A stretch of 64,000 nucleotides of DNA from the NCBI GenBank assembly GCA_039621445.1, contig CP154954.1:51586073-51650072 (forward strand). Direction: 5' to 3'. Source of the DNA: Euglena gracilis. Taxonomy: Eukaryota; Euglenida; Euglenophyceae; Euglenales. Positions 53,821 to 64,000 of this stretch are shown here, one piece after another. Made by a program: the position numbers and the translations under genes. Below the pieces are notes generated by a model. The model saw only the letters and a program-made list of their open reading frames with translations, had not been told where the DNA came from and did no database searches. Each line of letters begins with the position of its first letter. Position 1 is the first letter of the stretch.

Positions 53821-56800
53821 CGCTTACCGCCAAGCCTTCGTGGTGCCCGATGGCGAGGGCATTCTCATATGCCACTTTGTGGTGGGGGAATACGAACAAT
53901 CAGCGGGGGCAAATGGGGAAAAGGCCTTGCGAAGGGGGGGAGGCTCCCATAGTGCACCGAAGGAGACACTCAAAATACGGGGACTGAAAGGGCAATGCAA
54001 GACCTTTGCCGGGACTTCATAGCCCTCTTTGCAGGTATGTCGCACGGCCAAGACTTTGAAGCTACAGTCGAGCAACACGTGGGAAGACAGGCAGGGTGCC
54101 ATCCTTTGCGGCGAGGAAGTTGAGGGGACACCCCAGTCCGGTTTTAGGGGGGGTCTGGACCCACCCACCCACCCTCGGGGGGGACTCCCTGGGGGGGGGG
54201 CTTGGGGGAGCCACTTTTGGGGGGTCGATTTTGGGGTCCAGAAATTTTTCGGTGCTTTGCGCCGAAAATAGAGGAAACCCCGCATCTGGCAGGCTACCCA
54301 CTCAGCACGAGCCCCCCACAATGGGGGGGGGGGGGGCTCGGCCCGGAACCCCCCCCCCCAAGCCAAACTTTAAAAAATCTCTGTGCAACCAATCCATCCG
54401 CTTGTGTCGCACCCTGGGGGTCTTGTGGGGCACTTGTATAGACAGATTGCAGCATGACGGCTGCGGTGATACAGAGCAGCACGGGCACACCCAAGGTAAT
54501 GATGGGTGGCCCTGGACGGGAGGACATTCCTGGAAGAGACACACTTGCTTGCAGCGGAAAAGTTGGGCGGTCGGCATCCCAGAACACAAATACCCTTGGT
54601 CAAATGGGGGGGGGGGGGCTGGAGGACCCTCTGCCCCTATTTTTTAACTTTTGCAAAACTGGTCGATTTCTGTGTGCAGGGATGTGTTTGAGAAAGAGGA
54701 AATTCAATAGAGTTGTTCAATTGAGTTGTCAAAAGTCGCAGTCCGAAAAAAAGGGGTGTTTGTTGGACACAAGAGCAGGGATGTACAGGAAGGGCTGGTC
54801 GGGGCGGTTGACCCCCAAACAGGGAGGTGGAGGTCAGATCCCAAGCCTCAAGGTCCTGAAACAAATTTTAAAAAAAAACTCTGCCGTCCCAGCATATTCA
54901 ATGAAATTCATAGAAAAATGGCTGAAAAAAATGGGCATATTTTGGCAAAAATCAGTTGACATCGGGGGGAAAAAGTGATTTCTGGCATTCTTGGAACATC
55001 ACTTCACTAGCCAAAGCCTCAAAGACTGAGTTTTTTTTTGACTTTTTTTTTCTAATTCCCAACTCCATTCGAGTCACAGTTTGGCCCTTGGGTCGGGGGG
55101 GGGGGGTCAGGGGGGATACATATTGGGAAAAACAAATCCTGTCCCGTATGGAGCACCCTGCCCACCCCCCCGCCCATGGAGTTTCCGGGATTCCTCAAGG
55201 TGGGGGATGTATTTTGTATTCATGAATATCTGGACAGAATGGGCCAGTGGTGGCTGGCCAGCTTCTTTTTTTTGTCCGGATGAGGTTCACTAAATTTGCA
55301 GCTTGAGAACTGAGAGATCGGCTTCACAGGCACCACAGAAAACAAGAATGGGATGTCCTCTGCAGCACTAAGCCTGAATAAATCTGTACCTGAAACCGTC
55401 ATTAATCCCTCCAAGGGAACGAAGCTGATGCCTTGTGGGAGAAGACGAATGGGGTGCCCTGAAAAAGTGGGAGAATGATCTGGATGACTCAACTGCCATT
55501 CCTGTGACATTGTGACAAGCATCGCATATGCTTGTCAAAGCAGACTTTGTGAAACGAACGCATCACAGCAAAAATGCTACTTGCATTTGGGACCATAAAA
55601 TGTTTTAAGAAGCCCTCCAACCCCTCTGGGCCTGTGGGGCTGGCTAGCTCTTGGGGCAAAGCTAAAAAGCAGTGAATCACTCACCCACACAATGGAGCAA
55701 CGGAGTTGAGACTGGGGCAGGGTATTAAATGAGCGGGGAGGAGGTGGGAACCCCTCCCCAGCAAATTATTGGGCCTTGAAAAAGGCCCAAAAATCGCGTT
55801 TTTGCGCACTTTTCTGAAAAATCGGACAAAACATATACCAAGATATTTTTTTGAATCTTCCTTGGCATTTTGTTCCGGAGAAGATTTCTGGTTCTGGATC
55901 CTGCCCTCGTTCTGAAGGGGGAGGGTGGTCTGACCCCACCCCTTTGTACAACATTTAACACCCTGGACTGGGTGGATTTGCCAATTTGGGTCTGGGGATA
56001 ATCAGCGCTGGAGGCTGACCAAATTTTTCTCAGCGCCTTTGGGATGGACAAATGGGATTGCAAATGTTTTCCCCCGAGAGGGGAAAACAGCTGGATATCC
56101 TTGCCATGTGAAATAACGAACGACACGAAACGATCCCCCCAGAAAATGCAGAGTGTGGCAAGTGCCCGTGACCCATACTCAGAACCCCTGGTGTGGGTCC
56201 AGAGCAAACAATATTTACCGACCCCCTTCACTTCCACTCTTCCAAAAACCAGTCACTTTTTTCCCCGGAAAAATGTGTGACTGGAGAAAACCAGTTAGTC
56301 ACTACCCCCCCCCACTCCTGGTACAAACAAACAGGACAAAATTTTTTCCAGTGCCAGGTCACTTTAGTCGTTTTTGCCGACCTCCATCCAGGGAGGGGGG
56401 AAAGGCTGGGCCAAAGACCAGTCAGCCACTCTGAAAAAAAAACCAGTCACCCACCCTTGGCTATACTGGGGGGGGGGGGGGGGCGGCCAGCGAACGTTGC
56501 GGGAGAGGAAGGAGGAAAGAGAAAGAACGCAGGTGTTGGAGTGCCACATCCAAGTGGAAAAACTTAACCCCCCACCCAAATCGAAACCCGGGTCGCACTT
56601 GCAGTGGACCCCCGCTTCTGGCGGCGGGGGGAGTCGCTTCTATTTGGACCTGACATGCCTGATTTTGTTGATTTCCAGAAAAAAACCCATCAAAACCCAT
56701 CAAAACCGGGGGTGTGCTTGTGGTGGACCGCCTTTGGCTGTGGGGGCTGCACTTTTCTTTAGGTGCTTGTAGCGGCGCTGTGCTTCTTTCCTGTGCTTCT

Positions 56801-57058
56801 GATGCAGGGGGAGGGGCGATGCAAAACTGCTGCAAAACCGCGAAACAGCGTTGGCATTTCCACCTGGCACGGTATGATGCGGCGGGGAACCTGGGATCCG
56901 TGGCGGACCGCAGGGTTCCGGGTGGCGGGGCACGGGACCAGCACACCTGCACTGCCAGGCTGCGGCTCTTACTGAGGGCTTGCTCCAGTAGAGCGTTGGC
57001 CTCTGCAACAGCCTTCAGGGTGGGGGGCAGAAGAGATGGGTCAATATCATCCGCAGGG
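53820..57058 (-). CDS. unidentified minus-strand gene, scattered exons
   Basis: Candidate exons with proper splice sites: 56,947-57,058 (after GGCTTACAG, before GTGTGC; PADDIDPSLLPPTLKAVAEA then NALLEQALSKSRSLAVQ), about 56,000-56,192 (after CACCAG; ATLCIFWGDRFVSFVISHGK then DIQLFSPLGGKHLQ), about 55,520-55,660 (after TTTTTAG; GLEGFLKHFMVPNASSIFAV) and 55,390-55,458 (after TTTTTCAG, before GTACAG; HPIRLLPQGISFVPLEGLMT). A possible further exon ends at a GTAAGC donor near 53,826. The hydrophobic/aromatic spacing of the second exon would suit a beta-propeller blade, but I do not recognise the family. That the exons belong to one gene is inferred only from strand and order. Start and stop codons were not found. 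Confidence 0.4.
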
Positions 57059-57159
57059 CTGTAAGCCAAATGAAAAATGATGATTAAACCGATTGTTCAA
57101 AAAATGGCCTCCCAAAAGCCTCAAGGGTGGACATTAATTGCAATACAAATATTACGGTA

Positions 57160-57245
57160 AAATAAAATAAACTAAACTAAATAAAACTAAAATAAATAAA
57201 CTAAATAAACTAAAATAAAACTAAAATAAAATTTTTAGTTTTATA
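57160..57245. repeat. AAATAAACTAAA-type low-complexity tract
   Basis: About 80 bases of imperfect AAATAAACTAAAATAAA units. Confidence 0.85.
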
Positions 57246-57400
57246 TTTTTCTGAAAATTTTTGGTAATCGAAAAATAATTGTGGTGAAATTGGGAATTCA
57301 ACCGCTTTTTCTGCAATGTGTTGAGCAGTTTTGCCTGTGCTTTTCAGTTAGCAAATGCACAACAAATTCAGGCACTTAGCCTGAAAACAGCAATCAAGAG

Positions 57401-57705
57401 CAGGTGGTCCTTAAAGGAAAAAAAAACTCTGCCGTCCCAGCACATTCAACTAAAAATCCACAAGAAAAAAATGGACAAAATTTATATTTTTCAGCGAAAA
57501 CAGGTCAACTTCAGGGGGAAAAATTGATTTCTGTCATTTTGAGACTTGCCAAACCAGGCAAAATGTCAAAAAAGGTAATTCGAAACTTTTCGGTTTTTGA
57601 CCCCATTGAAACCCGGGACTGGCACTTGGTCGGCCCTTTGGCCATGTGGGGGGGGCCCTTAAGAAATAAAAGGAAAAACTTTCCCGTCTCTCAAGGACCG
57701 CCCTG
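57401..57705. mobile_element. CAGGGCGG-family hAT-like MITE
   Basis: 305 bp. Ends CAGGTGGTCCTTAAAGG and CTCAAGGACCGCCCTG. 8-bp duplication ATCAAGAG (57,393-57,400) / ATCAAGGG (57,706-57,713), seven of eight matching. Interior has GTCCCAGCACATTCAACT and the AAACAGGTCAACTTCAGGG block. Confidence 0.92.
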
Positions 57706-58278
57706 ATCAAGGGTCATTGTAAACCAGCCGGTTGTCGTTTGTGGTCACATTTATGGATTTCAGCCAGACATGGCGTTCTTTTTTCCGGCAAAATACGTTT
57801 GGGAAGCCATCAAAATTGCACCAGCAATCCTGCAGGACCCCCAAAAAGGCATAATTTTCTTCTTTCCTTCAGGGTGGGAATTTGTGCCAGACATCCAACG
57901 TAACACACTGACCTGACTGACCTTGGTGAGTGAGAACAATCTGCACCGGCAACAACATTTGTGGAGATAAAGATATGCACAAAGAGAGTTGTCTCTTTTG
58001 ATGCTCACCTCAGGGCAATTACTTTCGGCCCTGGTTGTCCCCCTCCTCATCAGGAAGGGACAATGCTGCCATCAGGGAATCATTTGGGGAATGCTAAGGA
58101 AACAGGAGCTGGACGGGATGCCAAATCATGTAGCTACATTAAATGTGGATCCTAAAAGTGATCTTTCCCATTCTCCATGGTGCTTTAAATAAACAGTGAT
58201 ATTGCCAGCAAGCTTGGTTCAGCTTCATTTCAACCAACCACCCCTGGAGTGGGGGAGAGGACTTTGCATTTTCTTTAA

Positions 58279-61226
58279 TTAAATAAACCCCCTGGGCGCC
58301 ATAGCAGAGAAGACATCGGGTGGCGACTCGGTCTCACTGTCGGACTCCCACGCGGGGGGCTCCTGGGCGTCCACATCAGAGGCCGCCCCGGCGCTGTAGC
58401 CCACCGAATCCCCGTCGGAGGAGGTGTCCGTGGGGGAGGTTGGCGGCTGACGCGGGGTGTAGGCCTTTGTGGCGTACCTGCCGTCAGCAAAGGTGGCATG
58501 AACAGGGTGTCGCTTGGCGACCCCCTTGGGGGGGGGGGGGGTCCAGCTCAGAGGCTTGGAAACTTGCTGGCTGGAAAAAGGCTGCTGGCTCCCCACCATA
58601 GGTCCCTGGGTGGAACTGGAACACACAAGGGTCGAACCGTACCCAAAATTGACACTCCAAAAAAAAATCACCCAAAACTGCCAATGACGCAAAAAATCCA
58701 TAATTTGACCTGGCCAGCCCGTTTTCAACCCATTTTAACCTGCTTTGGGCCCGTTGGTCACCTCTGAAAGAGCAAAAATGCATTGCCGTCCAGCTGCCCT
58801 TTGGGCGGGTGGACAAGGTAGAGCAGGGTTTTTTTTTAAGACCCACTCAATTTTCCTCGAAAAAAGCCAAAAAATTGCGAAAAATGCTAAAAATAGCACC
58901 TTTTTCAAAAAATTTCGGCGCCTTTGGCGCCGAAAAGTATATCCCGCCTCCCTCTGGGGGGACCCCTCCAGGGGGCTCGGACCCACCCACCCTACCCCGG
59001 GGGGATCCAAGACAAAAAAAACCCTTGGCCCAGAGCAGGCCAGGGTGGTCTTTAAGCGAAAAAAAAATCACGTCCCACACATTCAATGGAAATCCACAAG
59101 AAAAATATATTTCGGGGGAAATGGGTCCATTAAGGTTGTTCCATTCAGGTCTGTGGGGGTCAAATCGCCCCCCTGGGGGAGGGGCTCGGGGAGACCCACT
59201 TTTGGGGGTCACCCCTGAATCATTTCGGCCGAAAATAATGCAAAAACCCCGCCTCTGGCAGGGTGCCCACTCAGCCTGACCCCCCTCCTGGGAGGCTTGG
59301 CCTGGACCCCCCGGGTGCATGCATGGGCATAAGTTACTGCCGACTCCTGGGGGGGGGGGCACTGTCCACTTTCAAAAAAAACAGTGTCAGTATTCAAAAA
59401 CCGGTCACCCACTTCCCCCCAGGGGGGTTGGTCACTGTTGCTGAAGGTGTTTCTGACGCCCCCCCTGGGGGGAGGTCCTGAATATTTTTTTCGGAGCGAC
59501 TGACTGGTTTTTTTGCTCCAGAACCCCCAGGGGGGGGGTCGCCCAGGAATGGCAGAAAATGGCCACCAAGCGCCAAAAATGCTGGAAAATTTTTGGGTTT
59601 TCTTTTGAAGAAAATCCTTTGATTTTGAGCCATTTTGGCCGAGTGGCCGATGGTATTGCCCCGGATCACCAAATTTAAAAAAAAAATTCTCTGGGTCCAT
59701 TTCTAAAAAAAAAGTGCTTTCTGGCATCTTTACACCATCGACCATCCATCCAAAACGTCAAAAAAAGGCGTTCTTCGACTTTTTAATTTCCGACCCCGTT
59801 TGATCCCTGAATCGGCCGTTGGCTGTCCCTTAAGCCCAAAGGCAGTCCTTAAGGGGTGGTCATCAAAAAGGAAAAAAATACTTCCCGTCCTTTGTGGTCT
59901 GCTGTGTTGCAGGCCCGGGGGGAGGGGGGGTTCGGTTTTGGGACCCGGTGCCTGCCGACCAGACCAATTTTCCCTTGAAAATGGCCATTTTCGGGCCCCG
60001 GTACCTTCGGCCCCGATAATCTCCGATAGCACTACCCACCTGATTGAGACATGTCATGCGACCAGTCTAATCAATCAAAAATCTATTTACCCATTTTTGG
60101 GTGAGTCAAAGAGGTTGATTAATACAAGCCCCCAGTTCGAGGAACCTGACAGAAAATGAAAATTGTGTATCTCTTTTTTTCTGAGGAGGTTATCAAATTT
60201 GAAGCAGAAAAAGATGAGCAAAATAAGAAAATACTTTTGTTTCTTTTTGGGTTGAATACAAGCACACGACACCACAAAATCCAGCAAATCGTCATTTTCA
60301 AAATTCTCAGCGAAGCCACACACCTCACCACCAGAGTGGTCTTCGGCCCCAGCTGCCGCCCGTCAAGGGCGGCCAGCGCCTGTGCTGCGTCCTCTGCCCG
60401 CTCGAACTGGACACAGCCGGCACGCTTGCTGCGGAACATCACCACGGAGAAGATGGGGCCGAACTGCGGGCAGCCTGCAGCCCCACCACCAAGAGGGCCG
60501 GCGAGAAAATGCGCCATCCGTGGGGACAAGAGAGTACGCAATACAAACAGCCCCGGGGACAGATCACTTCTGGGTGCTTGGGCTTGAGCGCACAATTCCT
60601 CCAGGGCATCTAAAACGCGGAACTGCCTCCTGCTGGTGGGCAGGGCTCATCAGTTGCTGGTAGGTGGGGAAGATTCAGCCCACAACCCCTCCAACCCTGG
60701 CTGCAGAATCCTGACAATTTTTCGAGCTGGTGTTTGTGCCACCCAGGGCGGTCCTCAAGAAAAATTGAAAAAAACACTCCTATCCCAGCACATTCTTCTA
60801 AAAATTCACAGGAAAAAATGGACAAAATTCGACTTTTCGGCGAAAGTGGGTCGACATCAGGAAAAAAAATTGATTTCTGCCATCCTTGGACCTTTGCCAA
60901 TCCAGCCATAACATCAAAAAATGCAATCTTCAAATTTTTTTGTTTTTGACCCCGTTCAAGCCCTGGGCCGGCTCTTGGTCGGCCCTTTGGCCCAGGGGGG
61001 GGGGCAGTCCTTGGGAAATAAAAAAAAACTTTCCTGTCCCTTGAGGATCGTTGGGCAGCGCGTCGCTGTTGGCGGGCTGCTCGGCTGGGCGGAGGAACAG
61101 GTCCCGGACCCGCTGGGGGGAGTATGCCCGGGAGAAGCCGGAGATGTACAGGTTGGAGTGGGGGGTGGGGGATGCGGGAGGGCAGTCGTTGGAGGTCAGT
61201 TGGGGCATCGCGCTTTGGGCAGCCAT
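58279..61226 (-). CDS. small single-RRM RNA-binding protein, three exons
   Basis: Exon 1 (61,226 to about 61,095) begins ATG and reads MAAQSAMPQLTSNDCPPASP, then SNLYISGFSRAYSPQRVRDL, the first RRM strand (RNP2 = LYISGF) and helix. Exon 2 (about 60,463-60,324) holds FGPIFSVVMFRSKRAGCVQF (RNP1 = RAGCVQF) and AEDAAQALAALDGRQLG. Exon 3 (58,477-58,279) gives RYATKAYTPRQPPTS and an acidic Ser/Asp/Glu-rich tail ending in TAA. Intron 2 is canonical (AG/GTGTGT...GGCAG/G, phase 2) and completes the last RRM strand (LVVRYA). Intron 1 lacks a GT donor; its ends, CTCCGCCCAGCC and GGCTGCCCGCAG, are nearly complementary, so it is probably a nonconventional intron and its exact ends are ambiguous by a few codons. 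Predicted length about 156 residues. It would bind single-stranded RNA; small single-RRM regulators are common in Euglenozoa. The target is unknown. Confidence 0.82.
58824..59026. mobile_element. CAGGGTTTTT-family MITE
   Basis: Starts CAGGGTTTTTTTTTAAGACC, ends CCAAGACAAAAAAAACCCTT. Contains the GGCGCCTTTGGCGCCGAAAAG hairpin shared with the copy at 61,806. No clean target duplication. Within RRM-gene intron 2. Confidence 0.7.
59041..59906. mobile_element. CAGGGCGG-family MITE split by another insertion
   Basis: Left half 59,041-59,135 (CAGGGTGGTCTTTAAGCG, GTCCCACACATTCAATGG), right half from about 59,693 to 59,906 (ATCCATCCAAAACGTC, then TTTGTGGTCTGCTGTG). The halves meet at a repeated TGGGTCCATT, the footprint of a later insertion of about 555 bp. 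Outer duplication GAGCAGGC / TTGCAGGC (six of eight). In RRM-gene intron 2. Confidence 0.75.
60744..61047. mobile_element. CAGGGCGG-family MITE in RRM-gene intron 1
   Basis: Left end CAGGGCGGTCCTCAAG; interior ATCCCAGCACATTCTTCT, TGGGTCGACATCAGG, GGTCGGCCCTTTGG; right end degenerates after CCCTTGAGGATCG. No target duplication found. Confidence 0.7.
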
Positions 61227-61317
61227 GGGCGTGAGCGTGAGAGTGAGTCCTGTGGAGGGACACCCCGAAGAGGCAGGGCTGTACGTAAAAATCAGGCTGT
61301 GGTCGGACCCTTGGGGA

Positions 61318-61402
61318 TGCGAACTGCGTGCACTGCGTGTTTCGCACCGTGTGCACCGCGCGTTTTGCACCGTGTGCACTGCGTGCACTGCATGGCACCG
61401 CG
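61318..61402. repeat. degenerate GCGTGCACTGCGTG repeats upstream of the RRM gene
   Basis: Imperfect 10-20 bp units alternating GTGTGCAC, GCGCGTTT and GCGTGCACTGC, about 95-175 bases upstream of the start codon. Could be promoter-proximal, but no motif is recognised. Confidence 0.6.
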
Positions 61403-61805
61403 TGACAAGAATAGGGTACAACCTACAATTTCTGAATGAGAGAAAAACACTTGCAAAAGCGCCCGCTGATTAGAAATTGCAATAAAAAACATTTTGGGTG
61501 AATTTGGTCATTTTTAGGTGTTTCTTTTTGGCTCAAATCACCTGGTTTCGCCACCAGAAATATGTGCCAATCAATGGTCACCGAATCTGTGCAAATGGCC
61601 ACAAAATGGCCAAAAGTGGCCAAAAAGGGGGAAAAAGTGGATGAGCAGTCAGAAGTGGTTAAAAATGGCCACAAATGTGCAAAAATAGCCAGAAACAGCT
61701 AAAAATTGGCATAAATGAGCCAAAATGCATTCAAACAGCCAAAAGTGGTCTAAATTGCCAAATGCTTTGCAAAGGACCGCCGCCTCCAGCCAAGGGCCAA
61801 CCGAG

Positions 61806-62455
61806 CAGGGGTTTTTTTTAGTCCTGGACCCCCGGGGCAAGGTGGGTGGGTCCGGCCGAGCCCCCTGGGGGGGGGGTGTCCTCCCAGGCGGGGTGGGATA
61901 CTTTTTGGCGCCGAAGGGTTTGAAAAAGGTGCTATTTTTAGCATTTATCGCGATTTTTGGCCATTTTCGGGGAAAATTGAGTGGGTCCCCCATGACCCCC
62001 CCCCCAGGGGAGGGGCAGGGTTCGATATAAGGACAGGTGGGGGGGGGGTGGTCCGGACCCCCCCCCTGCGGGCCAGGAGGGGGGGGGGAGGGGGAGACAC
62101 CCCCCACCTAAACAGGTGCGCGGTCTGGGTGACCGAAAATTTTTGACCCCCAAAACGACCAAAAGTGCCGTTTTGGGCACTCTTTGGGCAAAAGTTTGCC
62201 AAAAATGCAAAAAATTCTAGGCGCGAGCCGCCGGAGGACAAAGTCGACCCTTTTTTGGGGGGACCCGGGAGCCCCCCCGAGGGTCGCTCCGGACCCCCCT
62301 GGCAGGTGGGGGGGGGTGGTCCGGACCCCCCCCTGCGGGCCAGGAGGGGGGGGGGGGGGGGGGACACCCCCCCCACCTAAACCATGTACGCCCTCCTTAT
62401 ATCAAACCCTGGGGAGGGGTTGGTGACCCCCCCGGTCTTAAAAAAAAAACCCCTG
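61806..62455. mobile_element. CAGGGG-family hAT-like MITE with a nested MITE
   Basis: Starts CAGGGGTTTTTTTTAGTCC, ends GGTCTTAAAAAAAAAACCCC then TG. Perfect 8-bp target duplication CAACCGAG (61,798-61,805 and 62,456-62,463). Contains the element 62,016-62,411. Confidence 0.93.
62016..62411. mobile_element. CAGGGTTCGATATAAGG-family MITE nested in another MITE
   Basis: Ends CAGGGTTCGATATAAGGA and CTCCTTATATCAAACCCTG. Perfect 8-bp target duplication GGGAGGGG (62,008-62,015 and 62,412-62,419). Interior closely matches 36,422-36,859. Confidence 0.93.
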
Positions 62456-62463
62456 CAACCGAG

Positions 62464-63019
62464 GTTCTAATCGATGTTTTTCTTGGATGGGGGACGAGCT
62501 GGTTTTTGCTGGGATTTGGGAGCCTGATCTTTTGCTTGTTGGAGCAAATTTTGCCAGTCAGAAGTTTAACAGATTTTACGTTTAAAGACTTTTGGTCGGG
62601 AAGTAGTTTAAGCAAATTTAAGCTTTTGAAGATGGTGGGGTGGGGCCAGGCTTCTGTCAGGGAAAGTCGCCCCCCCCCCCCCCGCATCTCACCCCATACC
62701 TGCCCCCCCCGCTTCCCATTTTCCTGGAGTGCCAATTTTCCGGTGTATTTTTTGGAATTTTGGTGCCAAGGGTTTCTTTGCATCGTGCTGTGGTGCAAGG
62801 GGGATGCTTTCGCACCGCATGAGAAGAAGCATTTCCGAATGTGCCGTTTTTACAAATTTCCATGAGTACCCCATCTGCAATTGATTTCCGTACTTTTTTT
62901 TTGTCTGGTTTCCTGCAAATCACCAACCGTTGGCCTTTTTTTGGCCATTTTGGACCATTTTTGGCCACTTTTGGCCACTTTGGGCTAACAATCCTGTGCT
63001 CAGAGGCAGGCGTCATTAG
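62464..63019. other. no gene recognised
   Basis: Mixed sequence with TTTTTGGCCATTTTGG-type repeats at 62,930-62,990. No splice-flanked exon that I can support. Confidence 0.4.
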
Positions 63020-63415
63020 AAAACCTTAAAAAAGTGGCCGAAATGCCTAAAAGAACCTCAAAAACCTCAAAATATTCCTGGAACAATTTTAATGTGATGA
63101 AAAATCATGTGAAAATCATGTGGGGGAAAAAATCGCACAATCTCGGCAAAAACAAGCCAACTCCAGGATAAAAATTTTTCTGGCATCGCTGGAAAATTGT
63201 CTATCCACCCGAAACTCAAAAAAATGGGGTTTGAACCTTTTGATTTTAAACCCTGACCGACGTTGGTTCGTTGCCCAGATGGCTCTTTAACCGCCCTTGG
63301 AAAATAGGCGTCTTAAATTTTCTTCGAAAATTTCAAATACCATAAAATACCTTTTAAAACGTCAAAAAACGCCTTAACCAAAATTTTTGTAAGAATTTTC
63401 CACCTGAAAAAAACC
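63020..63415. repeat. degenerate CAGGCAT-family MITE
   Basis: Follows the family order AAAACCTTAAAAAAG, TGGCATCGCTGGAAAATTGT, CTGACCGACGTTGGTTCG, AAAATAGGCGTCTT. Terminal repeats eroded. Confidence 0.6.
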
Positions 63416-64000
63416 TCAGAGACCAACAACATGTGGATGTCCGAACCAACCTGAGGTGTCTGGTGCCCTGTTTAGGGCCAATGAGCCATGCACCACCCAT
63501 CCCCCAGGGTCCAAGGAGGAGGCGTCAGATGGGGTGCTGTTGCTTAATGATCTGGAGAGAATACATTTTTCATTATTCTGAACCCTGTCCTCAAAATCAT
63601 TGAGTTTTGGGCTGAAAATCTATTAGGGACACCGCAAAGCAAAACCACACCCAGTTTGCATCCCCCCCCCCAAACTTCAGCAGATTGTAACGAAAAAATT
63701 CATAAACGGGACTGCTGTGAAAGAAACCACCCAGGGAGGGGGGGGTTCATTCCCGAACCCACCCCACACCTTTCCTTTCAAAACAGGTTAAACAAAAGCA
63801 ACCTGCTGCCAAAAACTCTCCTTAAAAAATCTCACCAAATTTTTGGTGGTTACCAAAGCAGTTGTTGACTCAAACTGATTATTTCACTCCACCTCTAATG
63901 TCTGCAGCACCAACCCAGCAACAGGAGAGCGCAGCCGGGAAAGCAGTGGAAACAAACCAGTCAAAAATCTGCATGGACACAACCACACAGAACAAGATGT
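63416..64000. other. no gene recognised
   Basis: No exon, repeat or RNA gene that I can support in the last 585 bases. Confidence 0.4.

Noticed and set aside
53840-54022. Plus-strand frame with VPDGEGILICHFVVGEYEQS
   Set aside because: Overlaps a minus-strand reading with a GTAAGC donor; neither strand has partner exons, so no call was made.

Overview
This is a stretch of eukaryotic nuclear genome, intron-rich and loaded with transposons. No rRNA, tRNA, CRISPR array or bacterial operon is visible. Host genes are scattered short exons with very high G/C at third codon positions, separated by repeat-filled introns. One gene encodes a ciliary dynein-2 subunit, so the organism probably builds flagella. 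Several introns lack GT-AG ends, have mutually complementary ends with CAG near the start and CTG near the end, and sit between 8-bp direct repeats. As I recall the literature, this is the signature of nonconventional introns in euglenids, so a euglenid (Euglenozoa) is my best guess (about 0.65; a dinoflagellate or other flagellate is the alternative).

Layout. 1-9 kb: pieces of an unidentified minus-strand gene (2.0-4.0 kb) and a plus-strand multi-pass membrane protein (3.6-8.0 kb), with repeats. 9.1-34.4 kb: a nest of retroelements. The outermost is a decayed DIRS-like (tyrosine-recombinase) retrotransposon on the minus strand. A 21,095-bp Ty3/gypsy-type LTR retrotransposon (10,492-31,586; 428-bp LTRs, 5-bp target duplication GTTTC) has inserted into its recombinase gene. 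Two small LTR elements, each oriented opposite to their host and each carrying an unrelated ORF, are inserted inside that. 34.5-52.8 kb: the gene for the dynein-2 intermediate chain WDR34/DYNC2I2 on the minus strand, about 17 exons, traceable from start to stop codon; one large intron holds a broken hAT-type transposase gene. 53-57 kb: exons of an unidentified minus-strand gene. 58.3-61.2 kb: a small single-RRM RNA-binding protein in three exons, minus strand. 61.8-64 kb: nested repeats and nothing recognisable.

The elements appear connected. At least four families of small terminal-inverted-repeat elements begin CAGG(G), end CC(C)TG and are flanked by 8-bp target duplications, as hAT elements are. 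Three of them lie inside coding sequence of the dynein gene. Excising each element with 3 bp of the left and 5 bp of the right duplication restores the reading frame exactly, so these transposons serve as introns. Separately, the large LTR retrotransposon is studded with dozens of perfect 4-9 bp hairpins with A-rich 3-5 nt loops, and carries about 6 kb of extra coding sequence after pol; neither is explained by known retroelement biology that I can name.
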